From NCBI GenBank assembly GCA_028289545.1, contig JANQPG010000064.1, forward strand, positions 1 through 54,085: a stretch of DNA of 54,085 bases. Reading direction: 5' to 3'. Shown here one piece after another: positions 23,913-33,169 of the stretch; position 1 is the first letter of the stretch, and each line of letters begins with the position of its first letter. Under the pieces are notes generated by a model. That model was given only the letters and a program-made list of their open reading frames with translations. It was not told the origin of the DNA and searched no databases. This DNA is from Woeseiaceae bacterium. Its GTDB lineage: Bacteria; Pseudomonadota; Gammaproteobacteria; Steroidobacterales; Woeseiaceae. Made by a program: the position numbers and the translations under genes.

Positions 23913-24584
23913 ATGCCGGTCAAGCTACTGAGCGAAAGCGTAGATGCAACCATTACGGACGACGACCAGATCCGCATTGAGGCCATACTGGCGTTCTGGT
24001 TTCGTGAACAGGAGCAGAGCGCGCCGCAAATCGACAATCGCATGGACACCTGGTTCGGCGAGGACGCGATGTTCGATCACGAAATCGAGCGTGAATTCTC
24101 GGACGACGTGGAAGCGGCCTCCGACGGCAAGCTCAATCACTGGGCGCGCACCGGTCGCGGGCGCCTTGCGCTGATACTGTTGCTCGATCAGTTTCGCCGC
24201 AATATCTACCGCGGCACCGCCAAGGCATTTGCCCTCGACAAGGCAGCCCTCAAACTCTGCGTGGAGGGCGCCATGGAGAAACTGGACAAGGAACTGTCGC
24301 CGATCGAAAAAGTGTTTTTCTACATGCCGCTGCAGCATGCGGAATCGAAAAAGGTGCAGGCAAAATCGGTGGCGCTGTACCAGCGGCTCGCGGAAGCCGT
24401 CACACCCACCTACCGCGAGACCTTTGAAACCATTGCGCAGTTCGCCGAACTGCATGCCGACATTGTGGACACCTTCGGCCGCTTTCCGCACCGCAACGCA
24501 CTGCTCGGGCGGCAAAACACGGCCGAGGAAGCCGAGTTTCTGGCCGGCGACGGCAGCTCCGACTTCGGTCAGTCGCCCGGTTAG
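23913..24584 (+). CDS. DUF924 family protein
   Basis: This 223-residue soluble, largely helical protein has the DUF924 hallmarks: ILAFWF near the N-terminus, WFGEDAMFDHEIEREFSDDVEAA, GRGRLALILLLDQFRRNIYRGTAKAFALD (about 85-113), and FFYMPLQHAES. The family adopts a TPR-like helical fold and has no established function; it often sits beside metabolic genes. Its 3' end overlaps the convergent NorM-type gene by 4 bases. The ATG at 23913 follows a GAGGTGAC ribosome-binding site. Confidence 0.88.
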   Translation: MPVKLLSESVDATITDDDQIRIEAILAFWFREQEQSAPQIDNRMDTWFGEDAMFDHEIEREFSDDVEAASDGKLNHWARTGRGRLALILLLDQFRRNIYRGTAKAFALDKAALKLCVEGAMEKLDKELSPIEKVFFYMPLQHAESKKVQAKSVALYQRLAEAVTPTYRETFETIAQFAELHADIVDTFGRFPHRNALLGRQNTAEEAEFLAGDGSSDFGQSPG

Positions 24585-25945
24585 GCCGGCTGCGGCGTCT
24601 GCACGAGAGTGCGCCGTGACACAATCAGCAAACGGATGGTGAGGAGCACGGCGGCAACGGACAGGCCGACGACAAAACCGCCCCAGATGAGACGCGGTTC
24701 GAGACGGAACGTCACGGCGGCAAGGTAGGCGAGAGGGAACGCCAACACCCAATAGGAAAACGTATTGATGACCATGGCCCAGGTCGTGTCCTTGTAGCCT
24801 CTTAACGCTCCTGCCGCACCGATCTGTATCCCGTCGGCAATCTGGAAGATGGCGGCCATCAACAGAAGGCTCAGGGCAATGCTCGATACCGCGGGATCGT
24901 CGATGTACAAACCCACAACGACATCGCGGAAAATCAGCATGATGGACGCGGAGAACGCCATGAACAGCGCGCAGTTCACGATCCCCAGGAGACCTGCGTA
25001 GCGCGCCTCCTCCAGGTTGCCGCGACCGAGCTGTTGGCCTACGCGCACGGTAATCGCCGACGATAGCGCGAGCGGCACCATGAACGTCGTGGTCGCAAAG
25101 TTCAGCGCGATCTGGTGCGCCGCCGACACGTCCGCTCCGCGCGTGCCCATCAGTACGGACGTAGCGCTGAACAAGCCCACCTCGGCCGTTATCGTGACCG
25201 AAATCGGCACACCCAGCTTGATCACCTCCCAGAGCACCTCCGGGCGCGGAGGCGACAGTCGGTCGAAGATCTTGAGCGGCCGGTAGGCGGGCCCGATCAG
25301 GAACACGGCAAGCATTACGAACATCAAGAGCCACATCGTCAGCGCGCTCGCAAACGCAGCGCCCACGGCGCCCATCTCGGGCGCGCCCAGGTTGCCGAAC
25401 ATGAACACCCAGTTGAGAAACACATTGCAGAACAACGCGAACAACGAGACGTACATGATCGGCTGTGTGCGACCAATGCCTTCCGTCGTAAAACGAAACG
25501 CCAGGAAGATGAAGATCGCGGGCGCCCCGAACACGATCGTCTGCACATACTCGGCCGTGAGATCGCGAAAGCCCGCGTCTATGCTCAACAGTTCCAGCGC
25601 CGGTCCGATCCAGGCGCGCACGACAAAAATCATGGGCGCGCCGATCGCAATCGCCAGATACACGCCCTGACGCGTATAGCGGCCAATAAGCTCGGGCGTG
25701 CCTGCGCCATAACAACGCGCCACGATCGGCGAGATGGCCAGCATGATCCCCAGCACGATCGTAAACAGGAAGAACCAGACGCTGCCGCCGACCGCCACCG
25801 CCGCCAGCGCCTCGGCGCCGATGCGCCCCGACATCATGGCGTCAGCTGCCTGCATCCCGGCAATCGACAGATTATTGACGATGAGCGGCCCCGCGAGACG
25901 CAGCAACTTGCCGGTCTCGATGAACCATCGAGTACGGAGTTTCAT
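24581..25945 (-). CDS. norM: MATE family efflux transporter, NorM type
   Basis: This 454-residue exporter has about twelve helices. It aligns with NorM proteins in LRLAGPLIVNNLSIAGMQAADAMMSGRIG, in VAVGGSVWFFLFTIVLGIMLAISPIVARCYGAG, and in the second-half DVSAAHQIALNFATTTFMVPLALSSAITVRVGQQLGRGN and IADGIQIGAAGALRGYKDT. I chose ATG 25945 (MKLRTRWFIETGKLL); an ATG 12 codons upstream gives an atypical N-terminus. It is the third MATE transporter in about 17 kb and the only one of this type. Confidence 0.88.
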   Translation of the reverse strand: MKLRTRWFIETGKLLRLAGPLIVNNLSIAGMQAADAMMSGRIGAEALAAVAVGGSVWFFLFTIVLGIMLAISPIVARCYGAGTPELIGRYTRQGVYLAIAIGAPMIFVVRAWIGPALELLSIDAGFRDLTAEYVQTIVFGAPAIFIFLAFRFTTEGIGRTQPIMYVSLFALFCNVFLNWVFMFGNLGAPEMGAVGAAFASALTMWLLMFVMLAVFLIGPAYRPLKIFDRLSPPRPEVLWEVIKLGVPISVTITAEVGLFSATSVLMGTRGADVSAAHQIALNFATTTFMVPLALSSAITVRVGQQLGRGNLEEARYAGLLGIVNCALFMAFSASIMLIFRDVVVGLYIDDPAVSSIALSLLLMAAIFQIADGIQIGAAGALRGYKDTTWAMVINTFSYWVLAFPLAYLAAVTFRLEPRLIWGGFVVGLSVAAVLLTIRLLIVSRRTLVQTPQPA

Positions 25946-26120
25946 ACCTGTTTGTGTCGAGCCTGATCCCCAGGGCGACATAATTGCACGGTACGGCCTA
26001 TTTGACAGCTTTTTCGTGCGCTCCGTAACACTGAAACGCGTGACCGGGTCTGCTTAAACTGGGGCTGCCGGATGGTGTACCCTCTTCGGCGGAAAACGAT
26101 TCAGCAACACGGAGTTACAC

Positions 26121-27419
26121 ATGCTGCACGACGGTCGGGCGATACGGGTAGCGATAGTCGGCGGATCACGCATCCCGTTCTGCCGCTCTCATTCGGTTTA
26201 TCGCCACTCAACCAATCAGGACATGATGACCGCCGCCCTCCGCGGCGTCGTGAACAAGTACGATCTCAAAGGGCAGGTCATTGGCGACGTGGCGCTCGGC
26301 GCGGTTATCAAACATTCCAGGGACTGGAACCTGGCAAGGGAAAGCGTGATCGACTCGGGGCTGTCGATGAGGACACCCGGCGTCGATCTGCAGAGGGCCT
26401 GCGCCACGAGCCTCGAAGCCGCGATCATGCTCGCCAACAAGATTGCGCTGGGTCAGATCGAATCGGGTATCGCCGGCGGTACCGACACGACCAGCGATGC
26501 CCCTATCGTCTTCAAAGATGCGTTTCGGCGCATCCTGCTGGACAGTTACGGCGCCCGCAGCTTCGGCGCTCGACTCAAGCCCTGGCTCCGCTTCAGGCCC
26601 GGCATGCTGGCGCCGGAATATCCGTCCGTCACCGAGCCGAGAACGGGACTGTCGATGGGACAGAGCACGGAACTCACGGCGCAGGAGTGGGAAATACAGC
26701 GTGAGCATCAGGACCAGCTGGCGCTCGCAAGCCACACCAAGGCGGCGGCGGCGTATGACGAGGGATTCTACGACGATCTCGTTGTACCGTTCGAAGGCGC
26801 GGAAGAAGACAACAACATCCGCCGCGACACCAACTTCGAGAAACTCTCTGCGCTGAAGCCCGTGTTCTCGAAGTCGGAAAACGCCACGATGACCGCGGGC
26901 AACAGCACACCTTTGACCGACGGCGCCTCGGCCGTCCTGCTCGCGACCGAGGACTGGGCGAGGAAAAAGAATCTGCCCATACTGGCTTATCTGACGTTCG
27001 CCAAGTTTGCGGCCGTAGACTTCGTCAAGAGCGAAGGGCTGCTCATGGCGCCCGCATACGCCGTCTCGGACATGCTCAACCAGGCGAACTTGAGCTTGCA
27101 GGACTTCGACTTTTACGAGATCCACGAAGCGTTCGCCGCGCAGACAATCGCCACGCTCAAGGCCTGGCAGTCTGAAGACTTCTGCCGCGACCGCCTCGGC
27201 CGCAACAAACCCATGGGCCCGATCGACTTGAGCCGCCTCAACGTCAAGGGCGGCAGCATCGCCATTGGTCATCCGTTTGCGGCAACGGGCGCCCGCATCG
27301 TTGCAACGCTGGCCAAGCTACTGAACCAGCAGGGTTCGGGGCGCGGACTGATCTCGGTCTGCACCGCGGGCGGCATGGGCGTATCGGCGATACTGGAGGC
27401 CGCACCCAGCGTGGATTGA
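26121..27419 (+). CDS. Thiolase, acetyl-CoA C-acyltransferase (FadI-like)
   Basis: This 432-residue thiolase cleaves 3-ketoacyl-CoA or condenses acyl-CoA. The first catalytic cysteine lies in LQRACATSLEAA (about residue 95), the His in GGSIAIGHPFAATGAR, and the second Cys in SVCTAGGMGVSA; NEAFA-like EIHEAFAAQ is also present. The length and RVAIVGGSRIPF opening are closest to FadI/FadA-type thiolases. The partner beta-oxidation gene fadJ is not adjacent, so the physiological direction is open. An ACGGAGT ribosome-binding site precedes the ATG. Confidence 0.9.
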   Translation: MLHDGRAIRVAIVGGSRIPFCRSHSVYRHSTNQDMMTAALRGVVNKYDLKGQVIGDVALGAVIKHSRDWNLARESVIDSGLSMRTPGVDLQRACATSLEAAIMLANKIALGQIESGIAGGTDTTSDAPIVFKDAFRRILLDSYGARSFGARLKPWLRFRPGMLAPEYPSVTEPRTGLSMGQSTELTAQEWEIQREHQDQLALASHTKAAAAYDEGFYDDLVVPFEGAEEDNNIRRDTNFEKLSALKPVFSKSENATMTAGNSTPLTDGASAVLLATEDWARKKNLPILAYLTFAKFAAVDFVKSEGLLMAPAYAVSDMLNQANLSLQDFDFYEIHEAFAAQTIATLKAWQSEDFCRDRLGRNKPMGPIDLSRLNVKGGSIAIGHPFAATGARIVATLAKLLNQQGSGRGLISVCTAGGMGVSAILEAAPSVD

Positions 27420-27494
27420 GGCGCCTCGGTCGAAGCCGCCTGACTGAAACCGGACCAGCCCGGGCCGGTGATGCGGGGAGCCGGCGAGCGCCTG

Positions 27495-27941
27495 CTAGTC
27501 GGATGCCTCGGAAGTATCGCCGCGCCGACGACGCAGCAGATCGAGTGCACGGTCGATCTGATCCTTGGCCTGCGCCGTGACGCCGCCTTTCTGGTATTCG
27601 TCCACGACAAAACTTTCGACGCGGTCGACCAGATCGTCGACGTTCAGGTTGCCGAGATTGTATTCACGGCGCACGGACTCCGGCGCGTTGTTTGCGGCGC
27701 TGAACAGGTCGATCATGCGCTCACTCTGCTTGCCCATTGCCACCAGCTGATAGAACTGCGGACCGGGCTTGCCGTCGCGCGAGTCGACGAGGCTGACGAT
27801 AGCCGCGACCAGCGACGCGGGCACCAGCAGAAAATCGCGGATGCCGTCGACGATAAGTTTGACCTGCAGCACGAGCATGTCGCGCAGCATGGCCCAGCGG
27901 CCCGGCTCCCTGGTCACCGTCGGTAGCGTGTTGTCGGACAT
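27495..27941 (-). CDS. Conserved hypothetical protein with one hydrophobic segment
   Basis: This 148-residue protein shows an N-terminal amphipathic/hydrophobic stretch (about 25-52, including GIRDFLLVPASLVAAIVSLVDS), then a charged helical C-terminal half with VDDLVDRVESFVVDEYQKGG and an Arg-rich run. It resembles short gammaproteobacterial proteins of unknown function but I cannot assign a family. It may be peripheral to the inner membrane. It converges on the thiolase gene and is divergent from hemH. Confidence 0.75.
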   Translation of the reverse strand: MSDNTLPTVTREPGRWAMLRDMLVLQVKLIVDGIRDFLLVPASLVAAIVSLVDSRDGKPGPQFYQLVAMGKQSERMIDLFSAANNAPESVRREYNLGNLNVDDLVDRVESFVVDEYQKGGVTAQAKDQIDRALDLLRRRRGDTSEASD

Positions 27942-28051
27942 GGCCTGATACTCGTTTTCGGTAAATCCAGCCTGCGGATTATAGAAGAGTGGGGCAGCTC
28001 CGGCAGGCTCATTGCTGTGCGGCGGGGCGTCCTGTCCAGTAAACTCCCGCT

Positions 28052-29164
28052 ATGCCAACTTACGAATCCGAGCCGCAGTACCGTCACGGCGACACCGACT
28101 CACTGGGCGTACTGGTCGTCAACCTGGGTACCCCGGATGCGCCGACGAGCTCCGCCGTGCGACGTTATCTGGCCGAGTTCCTCTGGGACCCCCGCATTGT
28201 CGAACTGCCGCGGCCGCTGTGGTGGCTCATTCTCAACGGCGTCATACTGCGCGTTCGCCCGTCCCGCTCGGCTAAAGCGTACCGGGAGATCTGGACCGAA
28301 GAGGGTTCGCCGCTGCTGGTTTATTGCCGTGAAATCGTAGCGGGCCTTGCCTCGCAGTTGGCCGACACGAGCCGTGGCGAGGTTCATGTGGCGCTGGGCA
28401 TGTCGTACGGCAGCCCGTCGATCGCCGCAGCGCTCGACGAGCTGCACGCCAAGGGGGCCCGCCGGCTGCTCGTGCTGCCGCTGTATCCTCAATACTCGGG
28501 AACGACGACGGGCTCGGTGTTCGACGCCGTAACGGCAACACTCGGTAAACGGCGCTGGGTGCCCGAATTTCGCTTCATCAACCACTACCACGACGACCGC
28601 CGTTATATTGACGCGCTCGAGCGCAGCATTCGCAACTACTGGCAGGTCAACGGCCGCGGCGACCGGCTGTTGTTTTCGTTTCATGGCGTCCCCCGGCAGA
28701 CGCTGCTGGACGGCGACCCGTATCATTGCCAGTGTCTGAAGACCGCCAGGCTGGTCAGCGAGAGCCTTGGGCTTTCCGAGGACCAGTGGGGATTGAGCTT
28801 TCAGTCCCGGGTTGGCCGCGCGGAATGGCTGCGGCCCTACACCGACGAGACGATTGTCGAACTCGGCCAGTCCGGTCTCGAGCGGCTGGACGTCGTCTGC
28901 CCGGGATTTTCGGTTGACTGTCTCGAAACACTCGAGGAAATTGCGCTGCAGAACGCCGAGCTGTTTCGCGAATCGGGTGGCGGGCACCTCAAGTACATTC
29001 CGTCTCTCAACTCCGGCGCGGACCACGTGGATCTGCTTGCCCGCCTGATTACACGACACGCGGGCGGCTGGCCGGAGTTTTCGAACGACTTTGACAAGGA
29101 TGCTGAACGCGAAGCACGGCAGCACTCGCGCGAGCTGGCCCTGGCGGCGGGTGCGGAACGCTGA
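28052..29164 (+). CDS. hemH: Ferrochelatase
   Basis: HemH inserts Fe2+ into protoporphyrin IX, the last step of protohaem synthesis. The 370-residue protein carries the N-terminal LGVLVVNLGTPDAPT, the catalytic His in LLFSFHGVP, and the substrate-site block CPGFSVDCLETLEEI with its Glu. A cysteine pair (YHCQCLKT) lies after the active-site His, but I see no evidence for the C-terminal [2Fe-2S] cluster of some ferrochelatases. It is followed 20 bases later by the VOC gene on the same strand and probably co-transcribed. Confidence 0.95.
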   Translation: MPTYESEPQYRHGDTDSLGVLVVNLGTPDAPTSSAVRRYLAEFLWDPRIVELPRPLWWLILNGVILRVRPSRSAKAYREIWTEEGSPLLVYCREIVAGLASQLADTSRGEVHVALGMSYGSPSIAAALDELHAKGARRLLVLPLYPQYSGTTTGSVFDAVTATLGKRRWVPEFRFINHYHDDRRYIDALERSIRNYWQVNGRGDRLLFSFHGVPRQTLLDGDPYHCQCLKTARLVSESLGLSEDQWGLSFQSRVGRAEWLRPYTDETIVELGQSGLERLDVVCPGFSVDCLETLEEIALQNAELFRESGGGHLKYIPSLNSGADHVDLLARLITRHAGGWPEFSNDFDKDAEREARQHSRELALAAGAER

Positions 29165-29184
29165 CAGAGATTGCGAGGTAAGCT

Positions 29185-29961
29185 TTGAGCGCAGCAGGTC
29201 GATTTCTCGAATTTGGTGTTCGCACGCCGGACATCATGGCTTCTCTGGAGTTTTATCGATCGCTGGGTTTTGCCGAGGTCGATACGGCCGACGTTTACGA
29301 TCACAAGTACGCTGTTGTGAGCGACGGTGACCTGAGTATTGGCCTGCACGACGCCGAGCGGCCGTTCCCGAGACTCACGTTTGTGCATCCGGACATTGCA
29401 CGGCATGCGCGCGCGATGCTCGATCACGGTTTCGAATTCACGCGCACGGTTCTCGACGAGGACGCGTTCAACGAACTCGAACTCGAAGACCCGGATCGCA
29501 ACGTACTGTCGATGCTCGAAGCCCGGACGTTCTACGGCGCCGCGGAAGAGCAGGAGCTCTCCGCCTGCGGCAGCTGCTTCGAAATGACCTTGCCGGTGCG
29601 CGACACGATTCGCGCCGCGCGCTTCTGGGCGGCCGTTGCGCCTAAGGTTCAGGAGGTCCGTGAAGAGCCGACGATGCACATGCGTTTCGACGCCGGCGGC
29701 GCGGCGCTGGGTCTGTCCGAAAGCATTGCGCTCGACGGTCCGTCGCTGTGTTTCAGGTGTCAGGACCAGGAAACACTGGAGCATCGCGCCGCCATGGCCG
29801 GCATTACGATCAAGATGTTCCCGGGCTTCGAGGGTGCGTTTGCCCGGCTGACGGCGCCCGAAGGTACCGCGCTGTACCTGTTTCCCGAAGACTTCCTCGG
29901 CGAGGCTTACGAGGTCGAGGAAAGCGACGACCTGTCCGGGTTTCCGGACACTCGCAACTGA
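29185..29961 (+). CDS. VOC (glyoxalase/bleomycin-resistance) superfamily protein
   Basis: This 258-residue protein has two VOC modules in tandem: the first opens FLEFGVRTPDIMASLEFYRSLGF (about 6-28) and the second starts near CFEMTLPVRDTIRAARFWAAVAP (about 131-153). VOC proteins bind a metal in a paired beta-alpha-beta fold and act as lyases, dioxygenases or ligand-binding proteins; metal ligands are not clear enough here to pick a reaction. The start is TTG at 29185, with GAGG at 29174-29177. It sits directly behind hemH. Confidence 0.82.
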   Translation: MSAAGRFLEFGVRTPDIMASLEFYRSLGFAEVDTADVYDHKYAVVSDGDLSIGLHDAERPFPRLTFVHPDIARHARAMLDHGFEFTRTVLDEDAFNELELEDPDRNVLSMLEARTFYGAAEEQELSACGSCFEMTLPVRDTIRAARFWAAVAPKVQEVREEPTMHMRFDAGGAALGLSESIALDGPSLCFRCQDQETLEHRAAMAGITIKMFPGFEGAFARLTAPEGTALYLFPEDFLGEAYEVEESDDLSGFPDTRN

Positions 29962-29966
29962 CCCGT

Positions 29967-30842
29967 TCAGAGCGCCGCAAGCAGCCTTGCGATCAGTCGT
30001 TCCGCCTGCCCCAGGTAGGCGCCGCCGAACAGGTTGAGGTGGTTGAGGATATGATACAGCTGATACAGGCCCTCGCGCCGTTCATAGCCGTCGTCAAGCG
30101 GCCAGGTCCGCCGGTATTCTGAATAGAACCCGCGGGGGTAGCCGCCAAACAACCGCGTCATTGCAATGTCCGATTCACGATCGCCGTAGTAGACGGCCGG
30201 ATCGAACACGACGGGTTCGCCGCGCACCTCGCCTGCGTTCCCGGCCCACAGGTCGCCATGCAGCAGTGAGGGCGCCGGGTGGTAAACGTCGAACAACGCG
30301 GGCAGGCGCTCAGCAAGCTTTTGACCTTCGCTAACGAGCGCACCTCCGAAGCCCCGCATCCGGGCCAGCTCCAGCTGGTGTTGCAGGCGATGGGCTCGGA
30401 AAAACGCCGGCCAGTCTGCACTCGGCGGATTCGGCTGTGGCGTCCTGCCGATGTAGTTGTCGCGGTGCCAGCCGTGCTGATCGTCGCCAACGCGATGCAG
30501 CTCCGCGAGCGCCGCGCCAAGCTTTGCCGCCGACCGTGAACCGAGCGGCTCGAGGTCGAGCCACTCGAGCGCAAGCCAGGCGTCGGAGGCTGTGACGCCG
30601 TACGCCAGCACCTCGGGCACCCGTATGACCTTCGCGGATGCCAGCGCCTCGAGGCCGGCGCACTCCGATGCCAGGAGGTCCGCCTCCGCGGCCGGCAGGG
30701 TTTTGAGGAACACGGCGCCTGCCGCTGTGTCGAGGCGCCAGGCCGCGGCAATGTCGCCGCCGCCGACGGCCTCGACGTTAGGGTCGACGGCGCGGATACC
30801 GCCGCGTTTGAGCTGATCGAGGAGCGAAGGCCAGTCAGGCAC
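29967..30842 (-). CDS. Fructosamine kinase family protein
   Basis: This 291-residue protein of the aminoglycoside-phosphotransferase-like fold fits the fructosamine kinase family, which phosphorylates ketosamines on glycated proteins or small molecules. The N-lobe Lys is in AVFLKTLPAAEADLLASE, the catalytic loop is SLLHGDLWAGNAG (Asp and Asn present), and the metal-binding motif is VVFDPAVYYGDRESDIAM. I chose GTG 30842, which overlaps the end of the exonuclease gene by 8 bases; the frame runs further upstream, but that portion is unlike the family. Translational coupling with the exonuclease is likely. Confidence 0.87.
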   Translation of the reverse strand: MPDWPSLLDQLKRGGIRAVDPNVEAVGGGDIAAAWRLDTAAGAVFLKTLPAAEADLLASECAGLEALASAKVIRVPEVLAYGVTASDAWLALEWLDLEPLGSRSAAKLGAALAELHRVGDDQHGWHRDNYIGRTPQPNPPSADWPAFFRAHRLQHQLELARMRGFGGALVSEGQKLAERLPALFDVYHPAPSLLHGDLWAGNAGEVRGEPVVFDPAVYYGDRESDIAMTRLFGGYPRGFYSEYRRTWPLDDGYERREGLYQLYHILNHLNLFGGAYLGQAERLIARLLAAL

Positions 30843-31719
30843 CGTACAGATCGGCGATGCGCTCGCTCTGACGACGCAGCGCCATGCCGAAGTCGGCTTC
30901 GTCGAACAGCGCGTTGATCTCTCCAAGCCTGGGTTTCACGGGCTTGAGCGGCTCGTCCGGCATGGGTACGTCCAGTGCGACGCCGGTCAGCTTGCGGGCC
31001 AGCTCCGCGGCGTCGCGATGGGTATCGAGCTTCGCCGCAAGCGTTCTTGCACCGCGCACGGCGACTTCGTGCACGCGATCGAGATTGGCGTAGATAGCGT
31101 CCAGCGAGCCGAAGTGATCGAGCAGCGCCGCCGCGGTTTTTTTGCCGACGCCCGGAACGCCGGGAATATTGTCGACGCTGTCGCCAGCCAGTGCGAGGAA
31201 ATCGGCAATCTGTTCCGGCCAGACGCCGAAGACTTCGGGTATGCGCTCGTAACCGATCTTGCCCTTGCCCGCAAAATCCCAGAAATAGTCCGCGCGAGTC
31301 AACAGCTGCGCCAGGTCCTTGTCGCGAGACACGATCGTCGACGGTAAACCGTCGCGCCGTCCGCGTATGACGAGCGTGCCGATGAAGTCGTCAGCTTCGT
31401 AGCGCGGATCGCCGCATTCGACAATGCCGAGCGCTTTCACGTAGCGGCGGCATTGCAGGAACTGCCGCTTCAGCTCTTCGGGAGCGGGCTCGCGGTTGGC
31501 TTTGTACGCGGGATAGATATCGTTGCGAAACGAGGTAGCGAGGCTTTCGTCGAAGGCAACGGCCACGTGTTCGGGCTGCACCTGCTCCAGAAAATCGCCC
31601 AGGAAGCGGCAAAACCCGTACAACGCGTTGACGGGGTTGCCATCGCGATCGAGCATGTCGTCGGGCATCGAGTAGTACGCCCGAAAAACGTACACGCTGG
31701 CATCAATCAGGTACTGCAT
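30835..31719 (-). CDS. Stand-alone 5'-3' exonuclease (PolA N-domain/FEN-like)
   Basis: This 294-residue protein corresponds to the 5' nuclease domain of DNA polymerase I as a free-standing gene. Acidic metal-binding residues are in place: YLIDASVYVFRAY, AFDESLATSFRNDIYPAYKANR, YEADDFIGTL, STIVSRDKDLAQLL and ALAGDSVDNIPGVPGVGKKTAAALL (helix-hairpin-helix). It therefore looks catalytically complete, unlike the reduced ExoIX (Xni). I chose ATG 31719 because the fold begins directly at MQYLIDAS. It likely processes flaps or RNA primers. The gene overlaps the fructosamine-kinase-like gene by 8 bases. Confidence 0.88.
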   Translation of the reverse strand: MQYLIDASVYVFRAYYSMPDDMLDRDGNPVNALYGFCRFLGDFLEQVQPEHVAVAFDESLATSFRNDIYPAYKANREPAPEELKRQFLQCRRYVKALGIVECGDPRYEADDFIGTLVIRGRRDGLPSTIVSRDKDLAQLLTRADYFWDFAGKGKIGYERIPEVFGVWPEQIADFLALAGDSVDNIPGVPGVGKKTAAALLDHFGSLDAIYANLDRVHEVAVRGARTLAAKLDTHRDAAELARKLTGVALDVPMPDEPLKPVKPRLGEINALFDEADFGMALRRQSERIADLYGA

Positions 31720-31871
31720 GGCCTCAAGTATAGCGCCCGACGGCCGGCGCGTGTTTGTGCGCATCATCCATCGCCGATCCTCTATACTCTGGCAGCGTCG
31801 AGATCGCGACTGAACGGGCTTTTTCTACACGAACATCTCACACAACTTTCGTACGCGAACAAGGGGACACC

Positions 31872-33158
31872 ATGCGTCAGATTGCAGGCGGGCTGCTCGC
31901 CGTACTGTGGCTTGCCGCCACTGCACACGCCGACACAACGGTCATACACGCCGGGGCCTTGCTGGCCGTGCCGGGAGAGCGGGTACAAAACGAACGCAGT
32001 GTTGTCGTCGTGGACCGGCGCATCAGCGAAATCCGCCGCGGCTATGTCGATCCGCAGGAGTTCGGAGATGACGTTACCCTGGTCGATCTTCGCGAGCACT
32101 TTGTGCTGCCGGGGCTCATGGACATGCACGTCCATCTACAGGGTGAACTCGGGCCTAACAATGATTCCGAGGATCTCCGAATGTCGAGTCAGGAGATGCA
32201 GATGCGCAGCGTCATGTTCGGCATGCGCACGCTCCAGGCGGGGTTTACGACCGTGCGCGACGTCGGCAACTCGGGCCAGGAAATGTACGCGCTCAGGAAC
32301 GGCATCGAGAACGGCTGGATCGAAGGCCCGCGTATCATTGCGGCCGGCCGCGTCGGCATTACCGGAGGTCACGCCGACGTCAGCGGCATGAGACCGGAGT
32401 TCATGGAGTTTCTGACCGACGAAACGATTTGTGACGGCCCCTACGATTGTCGCCGCGCGACGCGCAACGCCATCAAGTACGGCGCCGATCTGATCAAGAT
32501 TACGTCGACGGGCGGCGTCATGACCGACCGGGCAACGGGCACCGGCCAGCAGATGGAGGCGGACGAACTCAGGGAAGTCGTTATTGCCGCCGCCCGAATG
32601 GGTCGCAAGGTGGCGTCACATGCGCACCACGAAGACGGCATTGTCGCCGCGCTGGAAGCCGGCGTCGCGAGCATCGAACACGGCAGCTACGCGGGCGATC
32701 GCGCAATTCCGCTATTCCTCGAAACGGGCGCCTACCTCGTGCCGACGTTGCTCGCAGGCAAGACCGTCGCCGACCTGGCGCTCGAGTCCGACTTCATGAG
32801 CGCTGCGATCAGGGAAAAGGCGCTGCGCGTCGGCCGCGACATGGCGGGCAGCTTCGAGAAGGCGCACCGGGCGGGCGTCAACATTGCCTACGGCACCGAC
32901 AGCGGTATTTCCCGCCACGGCACCAACGCCGAGGAGGCGCTGCTCATGGTGGAAAACGGCATGTCCGAAATGGACGTGCTGGTCAGCGCAACGATTAACG
33001 CGGCCGACCTGATCGACATGTCGGAGGATCTCGGTACGCTGGAGCCCGGCAAGTTTGCCGACATCATTGCCGTCGACGGCTCTCCGCTCGACAACATCGA
33101 AGAGCTCCTGGACGTCGACTTCGTCATGAAAGAAGGCAAAGTCTACAAGTCGAAATAG
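31872..33158 (+). CDS. Secreted metal-dependent amidohydrolase
   Basis: This 428-residue periplasmic enzyme of the amidohydrolase superfamily (imidazolonepropionase/prolidase-like, COG1228 type) has a Sec signal peptide (cleavage after TAHA, about residue 20). Metal ligands are visible: H86-x-H88 in LMDMHVHLQ, a candidate carbamylated Lys in DLIKITSTGGVM, His in ASHAHHEDG and SIEHGSY, and Asp in YGTDSGISRHG. The C-terminal PGKFADIIAVDGSPL closes the composite beta-sandwich. The ATG at 31872 has an AAGGGG ribosome-binding site. Similar proteins hydrolyse Xaa-Pro or N-acyl amino acid bonds; the substrate here is unknown. A DUF4892/OmpA gene follows after 11 bases. Confidence 0.9.
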   Translation: MRQIAGGLLAVLWLAATAHADTTVIHAGALLAVPGERVQNERSVVVVDRRISEIRRGYVDPQEFGDDVTLVDLREHFVLPGLMDMHVHLQGELGPNNDSEDLRMSSQEMQMRSVMFGMRTLQAGFTTVRDVGNSGQEMYALRNGIENGWIEGPRIIAAGRVGITGGHADVSGMRPEFMEFLTDETICDGPYDCRRATRNAIKYGADLIKITSTGGVMTDRATGTGQQMEADELREVVIAAARMGRKVASHAHHEDGIVAALEAGVASIEHGSYAGDRAIPLFLETGAYLVPTLLAGKTVADLALESDFMSAAIREKALRVGRDMAGSFEKAHRAGVNIAYGTDSGISRHGTNAEEALLMVENGMSEMDVLVSATINAADLIDMSEDLGTLEPGKFADIIAVDGSPLDNIEELLDVDFVMKEGKVYKSK

Positions 33159-33169
33159 GCAAACACGCT

